NCBI GenBank assembly: GCA_963823495.1
Contig: CAWGLV010000001.1
Coordinates: 62,001-126,000 of the forward strand
From: DATDAH01 sp963823495
GTDB lineage: Bacteria > Actinomycetota > Acidimicrobiia > Acidimicrobiales > DATDAH01
Length of the DNA stretch: 64,000 nt
Direction: 5' to 3'
Shown here: positions 15,473-26,306 of the stretch, piece by piece
Layout: each line of letters begins with the position of its first letter
How positions within the stretch are numbered: position 1 is the first letter of the stretch
Made by a program: the position numbers and the translations under genes
The notes under the pieces: model-generated
The model's database searches: none
The model's input: the letters and a program-made list of their open reading frames with translations, nothing else
What the model was told of the DNA's origin: nothing

Positions 15473-17431
15473 TCAGTCCTCGGCGGGGGCCTCGTCGGCC
15501 CGCGACCGGATCTCGTCGAAGACGCCGGGGTCGGCCAGGGTGGTGGTGTCGCCCAGATCCCGTCCCTCGGCGACGTCCTTGAGCAGACGGCGCATGATCT
15601 TGCCGCTGCGGGTCTTGGGCAGGTCGGGGACCAGGATCACGGTCTTGGGCCGGGCGGTGGGCCCGATCTTGGTGGCCACGTGCCCTCGCAGCTCCTCGCC
15701 CAACTCGGCGGTGGGGTCCTGGCCGCCGCGCAGGATCACGTAGGCGATGATGGCCTGGCCCGTGGTGGCGTCCGCGGCCCCGACCACCGCGGCTTCGGCC
15801 ACCGCGTGGTGGTCGACCAGGGCGGACTCGACCTCGGTGGTGGAGATGCGGTGCCCGGAGACGTTCATGACGTCGTCCACCCGGCCCAGCAACCAGAGGT
15901 AGCCGTCCTCGTCGATCTTGGCGCCGTCGCCCGCGAAGTAGCGGCCCGGGAACCGGCTCCAGTAGGTCTCGCGATAGCGCTCCGGGTCGCCCCAGATGCC
16001 CCGCAGCATGCCGGGCCAGGGCTGGGTCAGGGTCAGGTAGCCGCCACCCTGGGCGACCGGCTCGCCACTCTCGTCCACGACCGCGGCACCGATGCCGGGC
16101 AGCGGATGGGTCGCGGAGCCGGGCTTGGTGGTGGTGACCCCCGGCAGCGGGGTGAGCATGAGGCCGCCGGTCTCGGTCTGCCACCACGTGTCCACGATCG
16201 GGCACCGCTCGCCACCGATGTGCCGGTGGTACCACATCCACGCCTCGGGGTTGATGGGCTCGCCGACCGTCCCGAGGAGGCGCAGCGAGGACAGGTCGCG
16301 GCTGGCGGGCTCGTCGGGGCCCCACTTCATGAAGGTCCGGATGGCGGTCGGGGCCGTGTAGAGCTGGGTCACGCCGTACTTCTCGACGATCTCCCACAGC
16401 CGCGCCTTGTGAGGATGGTCCGGCGTGCCCTCGTACATGACCGAGGTGGCGCCGTTGGCGAGGGGCCCGTAGACGATGTAGCTGTGGCCCGTCACCCAGC
16501 CGATGTCGGCGGCACACCAGTAGACGTCGGTCTCGGGGTGCAGGTCGAACACGATCTTGTGCGAGAAGGCGACGTGGGTCAGGTAGCCACCCGTGGTGTG
16601 CATGATGCCCTTGGGCTTGGCCGTGGTCCCGGAGGTGTAGAGCAGGTACAGGAGCTGCTCGGCCTCCATCGGCTCCGCCGGGCAGTCGGCGCTCGCGTCG
16701 GCCATGAGGTCGTGGTACCAGTGATCCCGCCCGTCGACCATCTCCACGTCCTGGCCGGTGCGCCGGACCACCACGACGTCGGTGATCGTCGGGGTCGAGC
16801 CCAGCGCGGCGTCCACGTTCACCTTCAGGCCCGACGGGCTGCCCCGCCGCCAGCCGCCGTCGGCGGTGACCACCACCTTCGCCTCGGCGTCGTTGATGCG
16901 GTCGATGAGCGAGTCGGGTGAGAAGCCACCGAAGACCACCGAATGGGCCGCCCCGAGACGGGCACAGGACAGCATCGCCACGGGCAGCTCCGGGATCATC
17001 GGCATGTAGATGGCCACGCGGTCGCCCTTGGCCACCCCGAGGGCCTTCAGGACGTTGGTGAACCGGCAGACCTCGTCGAGGAGATCGGCGTAGGTGACCG
17101 TGCGCGTGTCGCCCGGCTCTCCCTCCCAGTGGAAGGCCACCTTGTCGCCCCTGCCCGCCTCGACATGGCGGTCGAGGCAGTTGTAGGCCACGTTGAGCTC
17201 GCCGTCCCCGAACCAGCGGGCAAAGGGCAGGTCCCACTCCAGGACGGTCGTGAAGTCCTTGGACCAGCTGAGCAGTTCCCGGGCCTGGCGCGCCCAGAAG
17301 GCCTCGAAGTCGGCATCGGCCTCGTCGTAGAGCGCACGGTCGGTGACCAGGGCATCGGCCACGAAGTCGGCCGGCGGCGGGAACGTCCGTTCCTCGTGGT
17401 AGTAGTCCTCGATGGTGGGTTCGGGAGCCAT
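15473..17431 (-). CDS. acs: Acetate--CoA ligase (acetyl-CoA synthetase)
   Basis: Activates acetate to acetyl-CoA through acetyl-AMP. Full length at 652 residues. Visible motifs are the P-loop LYTSGTTAKPKGIMHTTGGY (about 263-282), the acetate-pocket region DIGWVTGHSYIVYGP, DTWWQTETGG, the hinge Asp region GRVDDVMNVSGHRIST, and the C-terminal RSGKIMRRLL, whose Lys is the site normally inactivated by acetylation. The ATG has no ribosome-binding site, but TAAGGT lies 6 nt upstream. The gene diverges from the GH114-like gene with only 27 bp between start codons. Confidence 0.97.
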   Translation of the reverse strand: MAPEPTIEDYYHEERTFPPPADFVADALVTDRALYDEADADFEAFWARQARELLSWSKDFTTVLEWDLPFARWFGDGELNVAYNCLDRHVEAGRGDKVAFHWEGEPGDTRTVTYADLLDEVCRFTNVLKALGVAKGDRVAIYMPMIPELPVAMLSCARLGAAHSVVFGGFSPDSLIDRINDAEAKVVVTADGGWRRGSPSGLKVNVDAALGSTPTITDVVVVRRTGQDVEMVDGRDHWYHDLMADASADCPAEPMEAEQLLYLLYTSGTTAKPKGIMHTTGGYLTHVAFSHKIVFDLHPETDVYWCAADIGWVTGHSYIVYGPLANGATSVMYEGTPDHPHKARLWEIVEKYGVTQLYTAPTAIRTFMKWGPDEPASRDLSSLRLLGTVGEPINPEAWMWYHRHIGGERCPIVDTWWQTETGGLMLTPLPGVTTTKPGSATHPLPGIGAAVVDESGEPVAQGGGYLTLTQPWPGMLRGIWGDPERYRETYWSRFPGRYFAGDGAKIDEDGYLWLLGRVDDVMNVSGHRISTTEVESALVDHHAVAEAAVVGAADATTGQAIIAYVILRGGQDPTAELGEELRGHVATKIGPTARPKTVILVPDLPKTRSGKIMRRLLKDVAEGRDLGDTTTLADPGVFDEIRSRADEAPAED

Positions 17432-17437
17432 GGGCTG

Positions 17438-17443
17438 ACCTTA
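17438..17443 (-). promoter_or_regulatory. Leaderless -10 box (TAAGGT) of acs
   Basis: TAAGGT on the minus strand ends 6 nt before the acs ATG at 17431. There is no Shine-Dalgarno sequence. The box lies inside the 27-bp gap to the divergent gene. Confidence 0.5.
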
Positions 17444-17458
17444 CGCGCCAACTTCGGC

Positions 17459-18259
17459 ATGCTGGTCGTCGTGCGACGGCTCGGGGCGCTGGTGATCGGG
17501 ACGACCCTGCTGGTCGCCCTGACGGGCCCCGCCTCGGCGGCGCCGCCCCGACCGGACCCGGGCGACCGGCTGCAGTGGCAGCTCGGCGACCTCCCCGCCG
17601 ATCTGACGCTCGAGGCCGAGGTCTACGACCTGGACCTGTTCGAGACCACCCGGGCCGAGGTCCGGGCCCTCCACGACGAGGGCCGCTTCGTCGTGTGCTA
17701 CCTCTCCGCGGGCTCGTGGGAGCCCTACCGGCCGGACGCGCGTCGGTTCCCCCGCTCGATCCGGGGCCGTCCCCTCGACGGGTTCGAGGACGAGCGCTGG
17801 CTGGACATCCGACGGTGGCGGGCGCTCTTCCCGGTGCTCGAGCGACGGCTGGACCTCTGTGCCCGCAAGGGATTCGACGGGGTGGAGTTCGACAACGTCG
17901 ACGGGTGGACCAACGACACCGGCTTCCCGCTCACCCGGCGGGACCAGTTCCTGTTCTTACGCCGGTTGGCCAACGAAGCCAAGGCGCGGGGCCTGTCCCC
18001 CGGCCTCAAGAACGCCCTCGGTCTCATCCCGGACCTCGTGGGGCACTTCGGCTGGGCGCTCAACGAACAGTGCCTGCAGTACGACGAATGCGCGCCCTAC
18101 CGTCGCTTCGTCGCGGCCGGCAAGGCGGTGTTCATCGTGGAGTACCGGGGGGGCGCCGCCACGCTGTGCGGACATGAGCCCCGTGGCACCTCGGTCAGCC
18201 TGAAGCGGCTGGACCTCGACGCCCGGGTCCGGCGCTGCCCCTACCGGCCGCCGCGCTAG
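17459..18259 (+). CDS. Secreted endo-alpha-1,4-polygalactosaminidase-like (GH114/TM1410) protein
   Basis: A 266-residue exported protein. A signal peptide spans about 1-30 (VVRRLGALVIGTTLLVALTG, cleaved after ASA). The TIM-barrel domain is recognisable by LQWQLGDLP, FVVCYLSAGSWEPYRPDARR, and the active-site strand KGFDGVEFDNVDGWTND; the ending ALNEQCLQYDECAPYRRFVA is also typical. Members cleave galactosamine-rich exopolysaccharide. The start is ATG 17459; GTG 17471 is an alternative. It shares a very short divergent promoter region with acs and overlaps the stop of a small membrane-protein gene on the other strand by four bases. Confidence 0.87.
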   Translation: MLVVVRRLGALVIGTTLLVALTGPASAAPPRPDPGDRLQWQLGDLPADLTLEAEVYDLDLFETTRAEVRALHDEGRFVVCYLSAGSWEPYRPDARRFPRSIRGRPLDGFEDERWLDIRRWRALFPVLERRLDLCARKGFDGVEFDNVDGWTNDTGFPLTRRDQFLFLRRLANEAKARGLSPGLKNALGLIPDLVGHFGWALNEQCLQYDECAPYRRFVAAGKAVFIVEYRGGAATLCGHEPRGTSVSLKRLDLDARVRRCPYRPPR

Positions 18260-18438
18260 ACGCGGTAGGAACCGGCACCGGCACCGCCGAGGAGGGCGGA
18301 GACCAGGATCCCGAGGGGCAGGGTGCCCCAGTAGGACAGGCCCACACCGAGGTTGCCGAAGAACAGCATCAGGAGCCAGGTGGCCGGGAAGGTGGCGACG
18401 AGCAGCACCACGAGAGCGACGAGCAGGGCACGGATCAT
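18256..18438 (-). CDS. Small two-helix membrane protein, 60 aa
   Basis: Starts MIRALLVALVVLLVATFPAT and contains two hydrophobic segments (about 3-27 and 34-57) joined by a short turn, ending GAGAGSYRV. The family is not recognised. The ATG overlaps the stop of a short upstream frame by four bases (ATGA), suggesting translational coupling to the now frameshifted ORF 18435-18726. Confidence 0.6.
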   Translation of the reverse strand: MIRALLVALVVLLVATFPATWLLMLFFGNLGVGLSYWGTLPLGILVSALLGGAGAGSYRV

Positions 18439-18726
18439 GCGGCCAGTCTGCCACACCACCCCTCGAGCAGGCCGACATCGGTGCTCCGCGGACCCGATGA
18501 GATCCAGAGAGCCACCCGACAGGCCGGTCCGTCGACGACGAGGTCGATCTCGTTGCCCTCCCGTCGCGGCATCGTCGGTGTCGGCGCGGACGGCCCGGCT
18601 CAGGACGTCCCGTACCCGCCAGACGGGTGAGGCGGCCACGGTCAGGTCCAGGTCGTCCTCGCTCGCCGACCGCACGATGCCGATCAGATCCTGGCAGAGG
18701 TCCTCGTAGAGGGCCGCAGCATCCAC
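18435..18726 (-). pseudogene. Frameshifted small ORF, possible maleylpyruvate-isomerase/TIGR03083 N-terminal-like remnant
   Basis: The first about 50 codons from ATG 18726 read like protein (MDAAALYEDLCQDLIGIVRS, then VWRVRDVLSRAV), weakly recalling the helical N-terminus of mycothiol-dependent isomerase-like proteins. That frame then turns Arg-rich. Shifting one base near 18572 gives a clean continuation (NEIDLVVDGPACRVALWISS, ending GWCGRLAA) that stops in an ATGA overlap with the next gene. A single +1 shift therefore unites two plausible halves. Family assignment is weak; a sequencing error is possible. Confidence 0.4.
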
Positions 18727-18759
18727 GGACGCCGCGCCGCCCCGCGCTGGTCGCGAGCA

Positions 18760-20082
18760 TCAGACCGCGGCGGCATAGAGCTGCCAGGAGTCGGGGACGC
18801 CCTTGAGGGCATGCTCGCCCCGGTCCTCGAAGGTCAGCTCCGATCCCACCGAGAGGTCCTTCACCGTGCGCGACACCAGCACCTCGCCGGCCTCGGCCAG
18901 GCTTGCGACCCGCGACGCGATGTGGACGGCGATGCCGCCGACGTCGTCGCCCCGCAGTTCGATCTCGCCGGTGTGGGCCCCCGCCCGGGTGCGGAGTCCC
19001 AGGCCATCGGCCCGACGGCGCAGCGCGTGAGCGCAGGTCACCGCCCGGCTCGGCCCGTCGAAGCGAGCCAGGACGCCGTCGCCGGTGGACTTCACCAGGA
19101 TCCCGCCGTGGCCGCTCACCTCCTCGGCCGCAGCCCGGTCGTGGCCGTCGAGGACCTCCCGCCACCGGGCATCGCCCAGGTCCGCGGCCAGGACCGTGGA
19201 GTCGGCGATGTCGGTGAACAGGACCGTGGAGAGGATCCGGTCGACGGACACGACGGACCGGGGGGCCTCACCGGTCAGGAACTCCCGGATGGCAGCCAGC
19301 GACTCGTCGTAGTCGGATGGTCGCCAACTGCCGTGCACGTCGAGGTCGAGGGGAGCGAACACCGCGCCGGGGATGTTCTCTGCGTAGTACTGCCCGTGGG
19401 CGAAGGGCACGACAGGATCACTCACGTTGTGGACGACGATGGTGGGCACGGCCACGGTGGCCACGACGTCGGTGATGTCGCTCTCGAGGCTGCGGCGCAT
19501 GATCTCCCGGGCGATGGAGGGCGTGCAGCAGTAGCGCTCGTAGCGGGCCAGGTGGCCCAGCGCGACCTCCCGGTCCGGCGGGTTCTGGATGAAGACGTCC
19601 AGCGCCCGGCCGGTGTTCCAGTTCTGCTCGATGAAGTCCAGAGTGGTCGCCTTCACGGCGGGGTCGCCGTCGAAGCAGCCCGGGCAGGCCGCGGCCAGCA
19701 GGACGAGGGAGGCGACCCGTTCGGGGTGGGTGGCCGCCATCAGCGCGCAAAGGGCTCCACCCTCGGAGACACCGATGAGGTTGGCCCGTCCGACACCAGC
19801 GTCGTCCATGACGGCCCGCACGTCGTCCATCCGCTCCTCGAAGGTGCCGAGTCCGAATGGTCGGTCCGACAGGCCGGTCCCCCGCTTGTCGAGGACGAGG
19901 AGGCGGCTGTAGGCAGCGAGACGCTCGAGGAGGCTCCCGTAGAACTCGTACTCCCAGTTCAGCTCCACGTGGGACATGAAGCCGGGGACGAAGACGATCT
20001 CGATGGGACCGTCGCCCACCACCTGGTAGGCGATGCTCAGATCGCCGCTCCGGGCGAAGCGCGTCTCGGGGATCTCGTCCAC
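18760..20082 (-). CDS. Alpha/beta hydrolase fused to class III adenylyl/guanylyl cyclase
   Basis: A 440-residue two-domain cytosolic protein like mycobacterial Rv1900c (LipJ). Residues about 1-270 are an alpha/beta hydrolase with nucleophile elbow GVSEGG and acid region NVSDPVVPF. Residues about 283-440 are a class III cyclase homology domain with metal Asp in LFTDIADST and the second Asp in LVKSTGDGVLARFD. Near the end, AVHIASRVASLAEAGEVLVS and the ALKGVPDSWQLYA tail are typical. It probably makes cAMP in response to a hydrolase ligand; cAMP versus cGMP preference is not resolved. It lies 4 bp after the MidA-type methyltransferase gene, so they are likely cotranscribed. Confidence 0.9.
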   Translation of the reverse strand: MDEIPETRFARSGDLSIAYQVVGDGPIEIVFVPGFMSHVELNWEYEFYGSLLERLAAYSRLLVLDKRGTGLSDRPFGLGTFEERMDDVRAVMDDAGVGRANLIGVSEGGALCALMAATHPERVASLVLLAAACPGCFDGDPAVKATTLDFIEQNWNTGRALDVFIQNPPDREVALGHLARYERYCCTPSIAREIMRRSLESDITDVVATVAVPTIVVHNVSDPVVPFAHGQYYAENIPGAVFAPLDLDVHGSWRPSDYDESLAAIREFLTGEAPRSVVSVDRILSTVLFTDIADSTVLAADLGDARWREVLDGHDRAAAEEVSGHGGILVKSTGDGVLARFDGPSRAVTCAHALRRRADGLGLRTRAGAHTGEIELRGDDVGGIAVHIASRVASLAEAGEVLVSRTVKDLSVGSELTFEDRGEHALKGVPDSWQLYAAAV

Positions 20083-20086
20083 CCTG

Positions 20087-20980
20087 CTATTCGACCACAG
20101 ACCACTCCAGCACCCGGAACGATCCCATGCCGGCGGGGTCGGTCAGCGCGGTGGCCTCGTTGACGCGACTGCGGGCCCGGAGGGCCTCCAGGTCCCCGAG
20201 GTGGGCCCGCTCGTGCCAGACCCGGCGGCCCTCCTCGACCAGTTCGTCGATCCCCCACCGGCGCAGCCACTCGGCCTGGGTGGTGTCCTCGGCCGGGGTC
20301 GGGAGTTGGTCCACGGCGACCTCGGCGGTGATGTCCTGCCGGCCGAGGTGGTCCATCGGGTGGCCGCCCCGGTCGTGGCCGCGATAGGTGCGCAGCCACT
20401 CGGTCCACGGTCGGCTCGCCATCGCGTCGGTGGTCGAGCAGTAGTCGAGCACCACGAGGCGACCGTGCAGTTGGGCCAGCACCTCCTCCACCCAGGCCCG
20501 GGCCTGTTCCTGGCGGGGGCCGAGGCCCACCACCGGCCACTCCTGGGTCGGGTCGAACGGCTCACCGTCCAGCGTCAGGTCGAAGGGGAGGTTGTCGAGC
20601 AGTTCGTTGGCGACGACGACCCCGACCAGCCGATCAGCGGGGAGCTCGGCTGCGGACTCGAGGCCCTCGTGCCGGGCCCGCTGCCCGGCGGACCGGTCGA
20701 TTGCGACATAGCGGTGCGGGCTCCCCGCGGCGGCCAGGCTGCGGCCGAGCGTGCCCGCGCCGGCGCCCACGTCGTAGACGGTGAAGCCCTCGGGGCGGCC
20801 CTGGTCCTCGAACCAGGCGTCCACCGCCCGGGCGACGACGGCGCCGAAGAGCGGTCCGACCTCAGGGGCGGTGAGGAAGTCACCGCGGCGACCCGCGCCG
20901 GCGCCCTCCTGCTCGTAGAACCCGTCCGGCCCGTACAGCGCGGCCTCCATGACCTCCGAGAACCGCGGTCCAGACGACAT
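20087..20980 (-). CDS. SAM-dependent methyltransferase, MidA/NDUFAF7 family
   Basis: A 297-residue methyltransferase. The start MSSGPRFSEVMEAALYGPDG and the following GRRGDFLTAPEVGPLFG are family hallmarks. The SAM motif is TVYDVGAGAGTLGRSLA, and VVVANELLDNLPFD is the conserved post-motif II segment. In mitochondria NDUFAF7 methylates an arginine of the complex I 49-kDa (NuoD-like) subunit. Location directly downstream of nuoN makes a complex I assembly role attractive, though bacterial members are not proven to do this. The proposed ATG touches the edge of a 41-nt palindrome, so the start is uncertain. Confidence 0.85.
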   Translation of the reverse strand: MSSGPRFSEVMEAALYGPDGFYEQEGAGAGRRGDFLTAPEVGPLFGAVVARAVDAWFEDQGRPEGFTVYDVGAGAGTLGRSLAAAGSPHRYVAIDRSAGQRARHEGLESAAELPADRLVGVVVANELLDNLPFDLTLDGEPFDPTQEWPVVGLGPRQEQARAWVEEVLAQLHGRLVVLDYCSTTDAMASRPWTEWLRTYRGHDRGGHPMDHLGRQDITAEVAVDQLPTPAEDTTQAEWLRRWGIDELVEEGRRVWHERAHLGDLEALRARSRVNEATALTDPAGMGSFRVLEWSVVE

Positions 20981-21068
20981 TGCGTCATTTGTGGTCGCTG
21001 GGCGACCACAACGAACGCAATGTGGCGTTGCGTGACTTGTCGTCCTCAGCCGACCGCAAGTCACGCAA
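20980..21068. repeat. Tandem pair of related 41-nt imperfect palindromes
   Basis: Element 1 (20980-21020) and element 2 (21028-21068) are each 41 nt, each begins TTGCGT and ends ACGCAA, and they share 29 of 41 positions. Element 2 has perfect 12-bp arms (TTGCGTGACTTG). Element 1 pairs over about 19 bp with three mismatches. A 7-nt spacer separates them. They fill the gap between nuoN and the methyltransferase gene. This resembles a REP/BIME doublet or a pair of terminator/processing hairpins. Confidence 0.75.
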
Positions 21069-21083
21069 TTTCGTGCTCGGGGG

Positions 21084-22589
21084 TTACGGCAGCGAGCCGG
21101 CCGCGAGGTCGGCGACGTCGCCGAAGTGGGTGACCAGGCCGGGGAAGATCCCGAAGGCCAGGGTGGCCAGCACCGCGAGTCCGAGGGCGGCGGTGAGCGC
21201 GAACGGCACCCGGATCGGCGTGGTCTCGCCCTCGGGAGCGTCCTGGAACCACATCTGGCGGGCCACGTTGGCGTAGTAGAAGAGCGCGATCACCGAGTTC
21301 ACGGCCACGACCACGGCCAGGGTGGCGCCGGAGACGGTCTCGGCGGAGAGCAGCGCCCGGAACACCACGAACTTGGCCACCCAGCCCCCGAGGGGCGGGA
21401 TGCCCGCGAGGGCGAAGAGGAACACCGACATCAGCACGGCCAGGCCGGGCGAGTACTGGAAGAGCCCCCGGAAGGAGTCGATGTCGGCCGAACCGGTACG
21501 TCGGGCCACGGCGATGACCACGGCGAAGGCCCCGAGGTTCATGGCCGCGTAGACCAGGAGGTAGACCACGACCGCCGTCAGGGCCTCCTCGCCGGAATCA
21601 CCGACGACGGCCAGCGGGGCGAGCATGAAGCCGGCCTGGGCCACCGAGGAGTAGGCCAGCATCCGCACCACGTTGGTCTGGCGGAGGGCGATGAGGTTGC
21701 CGACGGTCATGGTGATGGCGGCCAGCACCCACATGAGCGGCTCGACCACGTCGGACCGGCCGCTGAAGGACAGGAAGACCAGCGACAGCAGGGCCACGAA
21801 ACCCGCCGCCTTCGAGGCCACCGCCAGGAACGAGGCGATCGGGGTGGGGGCCCCCTCGTAGGTGTCCGGGGCCCAGGTGTGGAAGGGCACGGCGGAGACC
21901 TTGAAGCCGAACCCCACGACGATGAACAGGATCCCCAGCGTGATGATCGGCACGCTCGACGCCTCGGTCCCGATCTCGGCCCCGATCTCGGTCAGCAGGG
22001 TGGAGCCGGTGATCCCGTAGAGCAGGGACATCCCGTAGAGCAGGATGGCCGAGGCGAAGACGCCCATCAGGTAGTACTTCAGGCCCGCCTCGTTGCCCTT
22101 GAGGTCCCGCTTGCGCCAGGCGGCCAGCAGGTAGGCCGGGATCGAGAGCAGCTCCAGGGCCACGAAGATCGAGACCAGGTCCCGGGCCGACGCCATGACC
22201 ACCATGCCCAGCAGCGAGCTGAGGAGCAGGAAGTAGTACTCCCCCTCGTGGTAGTCGCCCTCGGCGATGTAGTTGGTCGACAGCAGGATGACGATGTAGC
22301 CGACCACCAGGAACAGGGCCTTCATCACCAGGGCGAAGCCGTCCACCTCGTAGGCCCCGTCGAACATCGTCCGGTCGACGCCGTCCAGAGCGAGGGTGAT
22401 GACCGGGACGAGCGCCGCGAGGACCCCGATGCCGGCGAGCGAGGAGAGGAGCCACTTGTCGCGCTCGAACACCAGGTCCGCGATGAGGACGACGACCAGC
22501 ACGCTCGCGAGCACGATCTCGGGCGCGAAGGCGTGGTAGTCGATCGTCGGCGAGGTGAACCCGCCGGCCTGGGCGAACACGGCCATCAC
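21084..22589 (-). CDS. nuoN: NADH-quinone oxidoreductase subunit N (operon 1)
   Basis: An antiporter-like proton-pumping membrane subunit of complex I, 501 residues, about 14 hydrophobic helices. Typical stretches are VSIFVALELLSIPAYLLAAW and FKVSAVPFHTWAPDTYEGAP, with a lysine-bearing helix around RKRDLKGNEAGLKYYLMG. The start is GTG 22589, one base after the nuoM stop. It is the last gene of the 11-gene nuo operon and is followed by a palindrome pair and the MidA-type gene. Confidence 0.96.
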   Translation of the reverse strand: MMAVFAQAGGFTSPTIDYHAFAPEIVLASVLVVVLIADLVFERDKWLLSSLAGIGVLAALVPVITLALDGVDRTMFDGAYEVDGFALVMKALFLVVGYIVILLSTNYIAEGDYHEGEYYFLLLSSLLGMVVMASARDLVSIFVALELLSIPAYLLAAWRKRDLKGNEAGLKYYLMGVFASAILLYGMSLLYGITGSTLLTEIGAEIGTEASSVPIITLGILFIVVGFGFKVSAVPFHTWAPDTYEGAPTPIASFLAVASKAAGFVALLSLVFLSFSGRSDVVEPLMWVLAAITMTVGNLIALRQTNVVRMLAYSSVAQAGFMLAPLAVVGDSGEEALTAVVVYLLVYAAMNLGAFAVVIAVARRTGSADIDSFRGLFQYSPGLAVLMSVFLFALAGIPPLGGWVAKFVVFRALLSAETVSGATLAVVVAVNSVIALFYYANVARQMWFQDAPEGETTPIRVPFALTAALGLAVLATLAFGIFPGLVTHFGDVADLAAGSLP

Positions 22590-22590
22590 C

Positions 22591-24120
22591 TCAACCGCCG
22601 CCCGCGATGGCCGTGAGCTGGTTGACGACGGCGGGGTCGGTCACGCTGAACACCAGGTTCGGGTAGATGCCGAGGACCAGGATGGGCAGGAGCATCGGGA
22701 TCCAGGCGATGTACTCGTAGACGGTCAGGCCGGGGATGGCCTCGTCCGCGAACTCCTCCGCCGGCGGGCCGAACGACGTGCGCTGGTAGAGCCACAGCAG
22801 GTAACCGGCGGCCAGGACGGTGCCGACCGCCGCGATGACCATGTAGGTCCGGAAGGTCTCGACCGGCAGGCCCTCGGCGGGGTTGTAGGCGGACAGGATC
22901 GCCGGGAACTCACCCCAGAACCCGGCCAGGCCGGGCAGACCGAGGCTGGCCATGGAGGCGAAGCCCAGGATCCAGCCGAGGTGGGGCACCTGGGTGAGCA
23001 GGCCACCGAGGCGCCTGATCTCGAGGGTGTGGTAGCGGTCCTTCACCGAGCCGGCACAGAAGAAGAGCATCCCGGTGATCAGGCCATGGGCCACCATGCC
23101 GAAGACGGCCGCGTTGAGGCCGATGTCGGTGAGGGTGGCGATGCCCAGCATGACGAAGCCCATGTGGGCCACCGACGAGAAGGCGATGAGCCGTTTCATG
23201 TCCGTCTGGGCCAGACAGCCGAGGGCGCCGTAGATGATCCCGATGACCGCCAGCAGGCCGATGTAGGGAGCCCAGTCCCTGGCCGCCTCGGGCAGGATCG
23301 GGATGGCGATGCGGATGAAGCCGTAGGTGCCCAGCTTCAGCAGGACGGCGGCCAGGATGACCGAGCCGACCGTCGGGGCCTCGGTGTGGGCGTCGGGCAG
23401 CCAGGTGTGGAACGGGAACATCGGGACCTTGATCCCGAAGCCGAGGAACATGCCGCCGAAGATCCACAGCTGGGTGGTCGAGGCGATGCCCTGGGCGGCG
23501 TCGGGTAGAGCCCGGATGTCGAAGGTGCCGACATCGGCCAGGAAGTACAGGGCCAGGAAGCTGACCAGCATCAGGGCCGAGCCGAACAGGGTGAACAGGA
23601 AGAACTTGATCGCCGCGTACTGGCGGTTGGGACCGCCCCAGACGCCGATCATGAAGTACATCGGGAGCAGGACGACCTCGAAGAACACGAAGAAGAGGAT
23701 CAGGTCCTGGGCCAGGAACGTCCCGACCATGCCCGTCTCGAGGATGAGGAGGAGCGTGAAGAAGGCCTTGGGCTTGCCCGGGTCGGGCAGGTGGTTCCAG
23801 CTGTAGACGATGCAGAGCGGCACCACCATCAGCGTCAAGGCCATGAGCGGCAGCGAGATCCCGTCGAGGCCCATGATGTAGCGGCTGTTGATGACCTCGA
23901 TCCAGTTCTTGTCGATGACGAACTGGAGCTCGCCCGCCCGGTCGTAGTCGAAGTCGACCATCAGCACGACGCCGACGGCGGCGGTGGCGAGCGAGGTCAC
24001 CAGGGCCGCGGCCTTGATGAGGGCCTCATCGCCCTTGGGCAGGGCCATCACCAGGACGGCGCCCACCACCGGGATGAACGTCACCAGGGTCAGGCCCCAG
24101 TCGTTGAGGAAGTCGGTCAT
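22591..24120 (-). CDS. nuoM: NADH-quinone oxidoreductase subunit M (operon 1)
   Basis: An antiporter-like complex I membrane subunit, 509 residues. Landmarks are FFEVVLLPMYFMIGVWGG with the conserved Glu, KVPMFPFHTWLPDAHTEAPT, and SSVAHMGFVMLGI, with ASMASLGLPGLAGFWGEFPA near the end. Unlike its counterpart in the second operon it is intact. It is separated from nuoL by 16 nt and from nuoN by one base. Confidence 0.97.
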   Translation of the reverse strand: MTDFLNDWGLTLVTFIPVVGAVLVMALPKGDEALIKAAALVTSLATAAVGVVLMVDFDYDRAGELQFVIDKNWIEVINSRYIMGLDGISLPLMALTLMVVPLCIVYSWNHLPDPGKPKAFFTLLLILETGMVGTFLAQDLILFFVFFEVVLLPMYFMIGVWGGPNRQYAAIKFFLFTLFGSALMLVSFLALYFLADVGTFDIRALPDAAQGIASTTQLWIFGGMFLGFGIKVPMFPFHTWLPDAHTEAPTVGSVILAAVLLKLGTYGFIRIAIPILPEAARDWAPYIGLLAVIGIIYGALGCLAQTDMKRLIAFSSVAHMGFVMLGIATLTDIGLNAAVFGMVAHGLITGMLFFCAGSVKDRYHTLEIRRLGGLLTQVPHLGWILGFASMASLGLPGLAGFWGEFPAILSAYNPAEGLPVETFRTYMVIAAVGTVLAAGYLLWLYQRTSFGPPAEEFADEAIPGLTVYEYIAWIPMLLPILVLGIYPNLVFSVTDPAVVNQLTAIAGGG

Positions 24121-24136
24121 GGCTCGGTGGTGACTC

Positions 24137-26224
<2,088 letters not shown>

Positions 26225-26244
26225 GCGCGACCTCCCACCCGCAG

Positions 26245-26263
26245 CCGGTCGCCGGAGGCGACC
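26245..26263 (-). terminator. Short GC hairpin in the nuoK-nuoL gap (operon 1)
   Basis: CGGTCGCC-GGA-GGCGACCG forms a perfect 8-bp stem with a 3-nt loop in the 82-nt intergenic gap. With no T-tract and downstream genes needed, it more likely acts as an RNA processing or stability element than as a full terminator. Confidence 0.4.
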
Positions 26264-26306
26264 GTGCGATGAGGCGTCAGCCGAAGCGCCATGGGTGCAG
26301 CCATCC

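Noticed and set aside
18256..18726. A single 156-aa protein joining the N-terminal segment to the membrane hairpin
   Set aside because: The middle third is Arg-rich nonsense in that frame, while another frame gives protein-like sequence ending in an ATGA overlap with the membrane-protein start.
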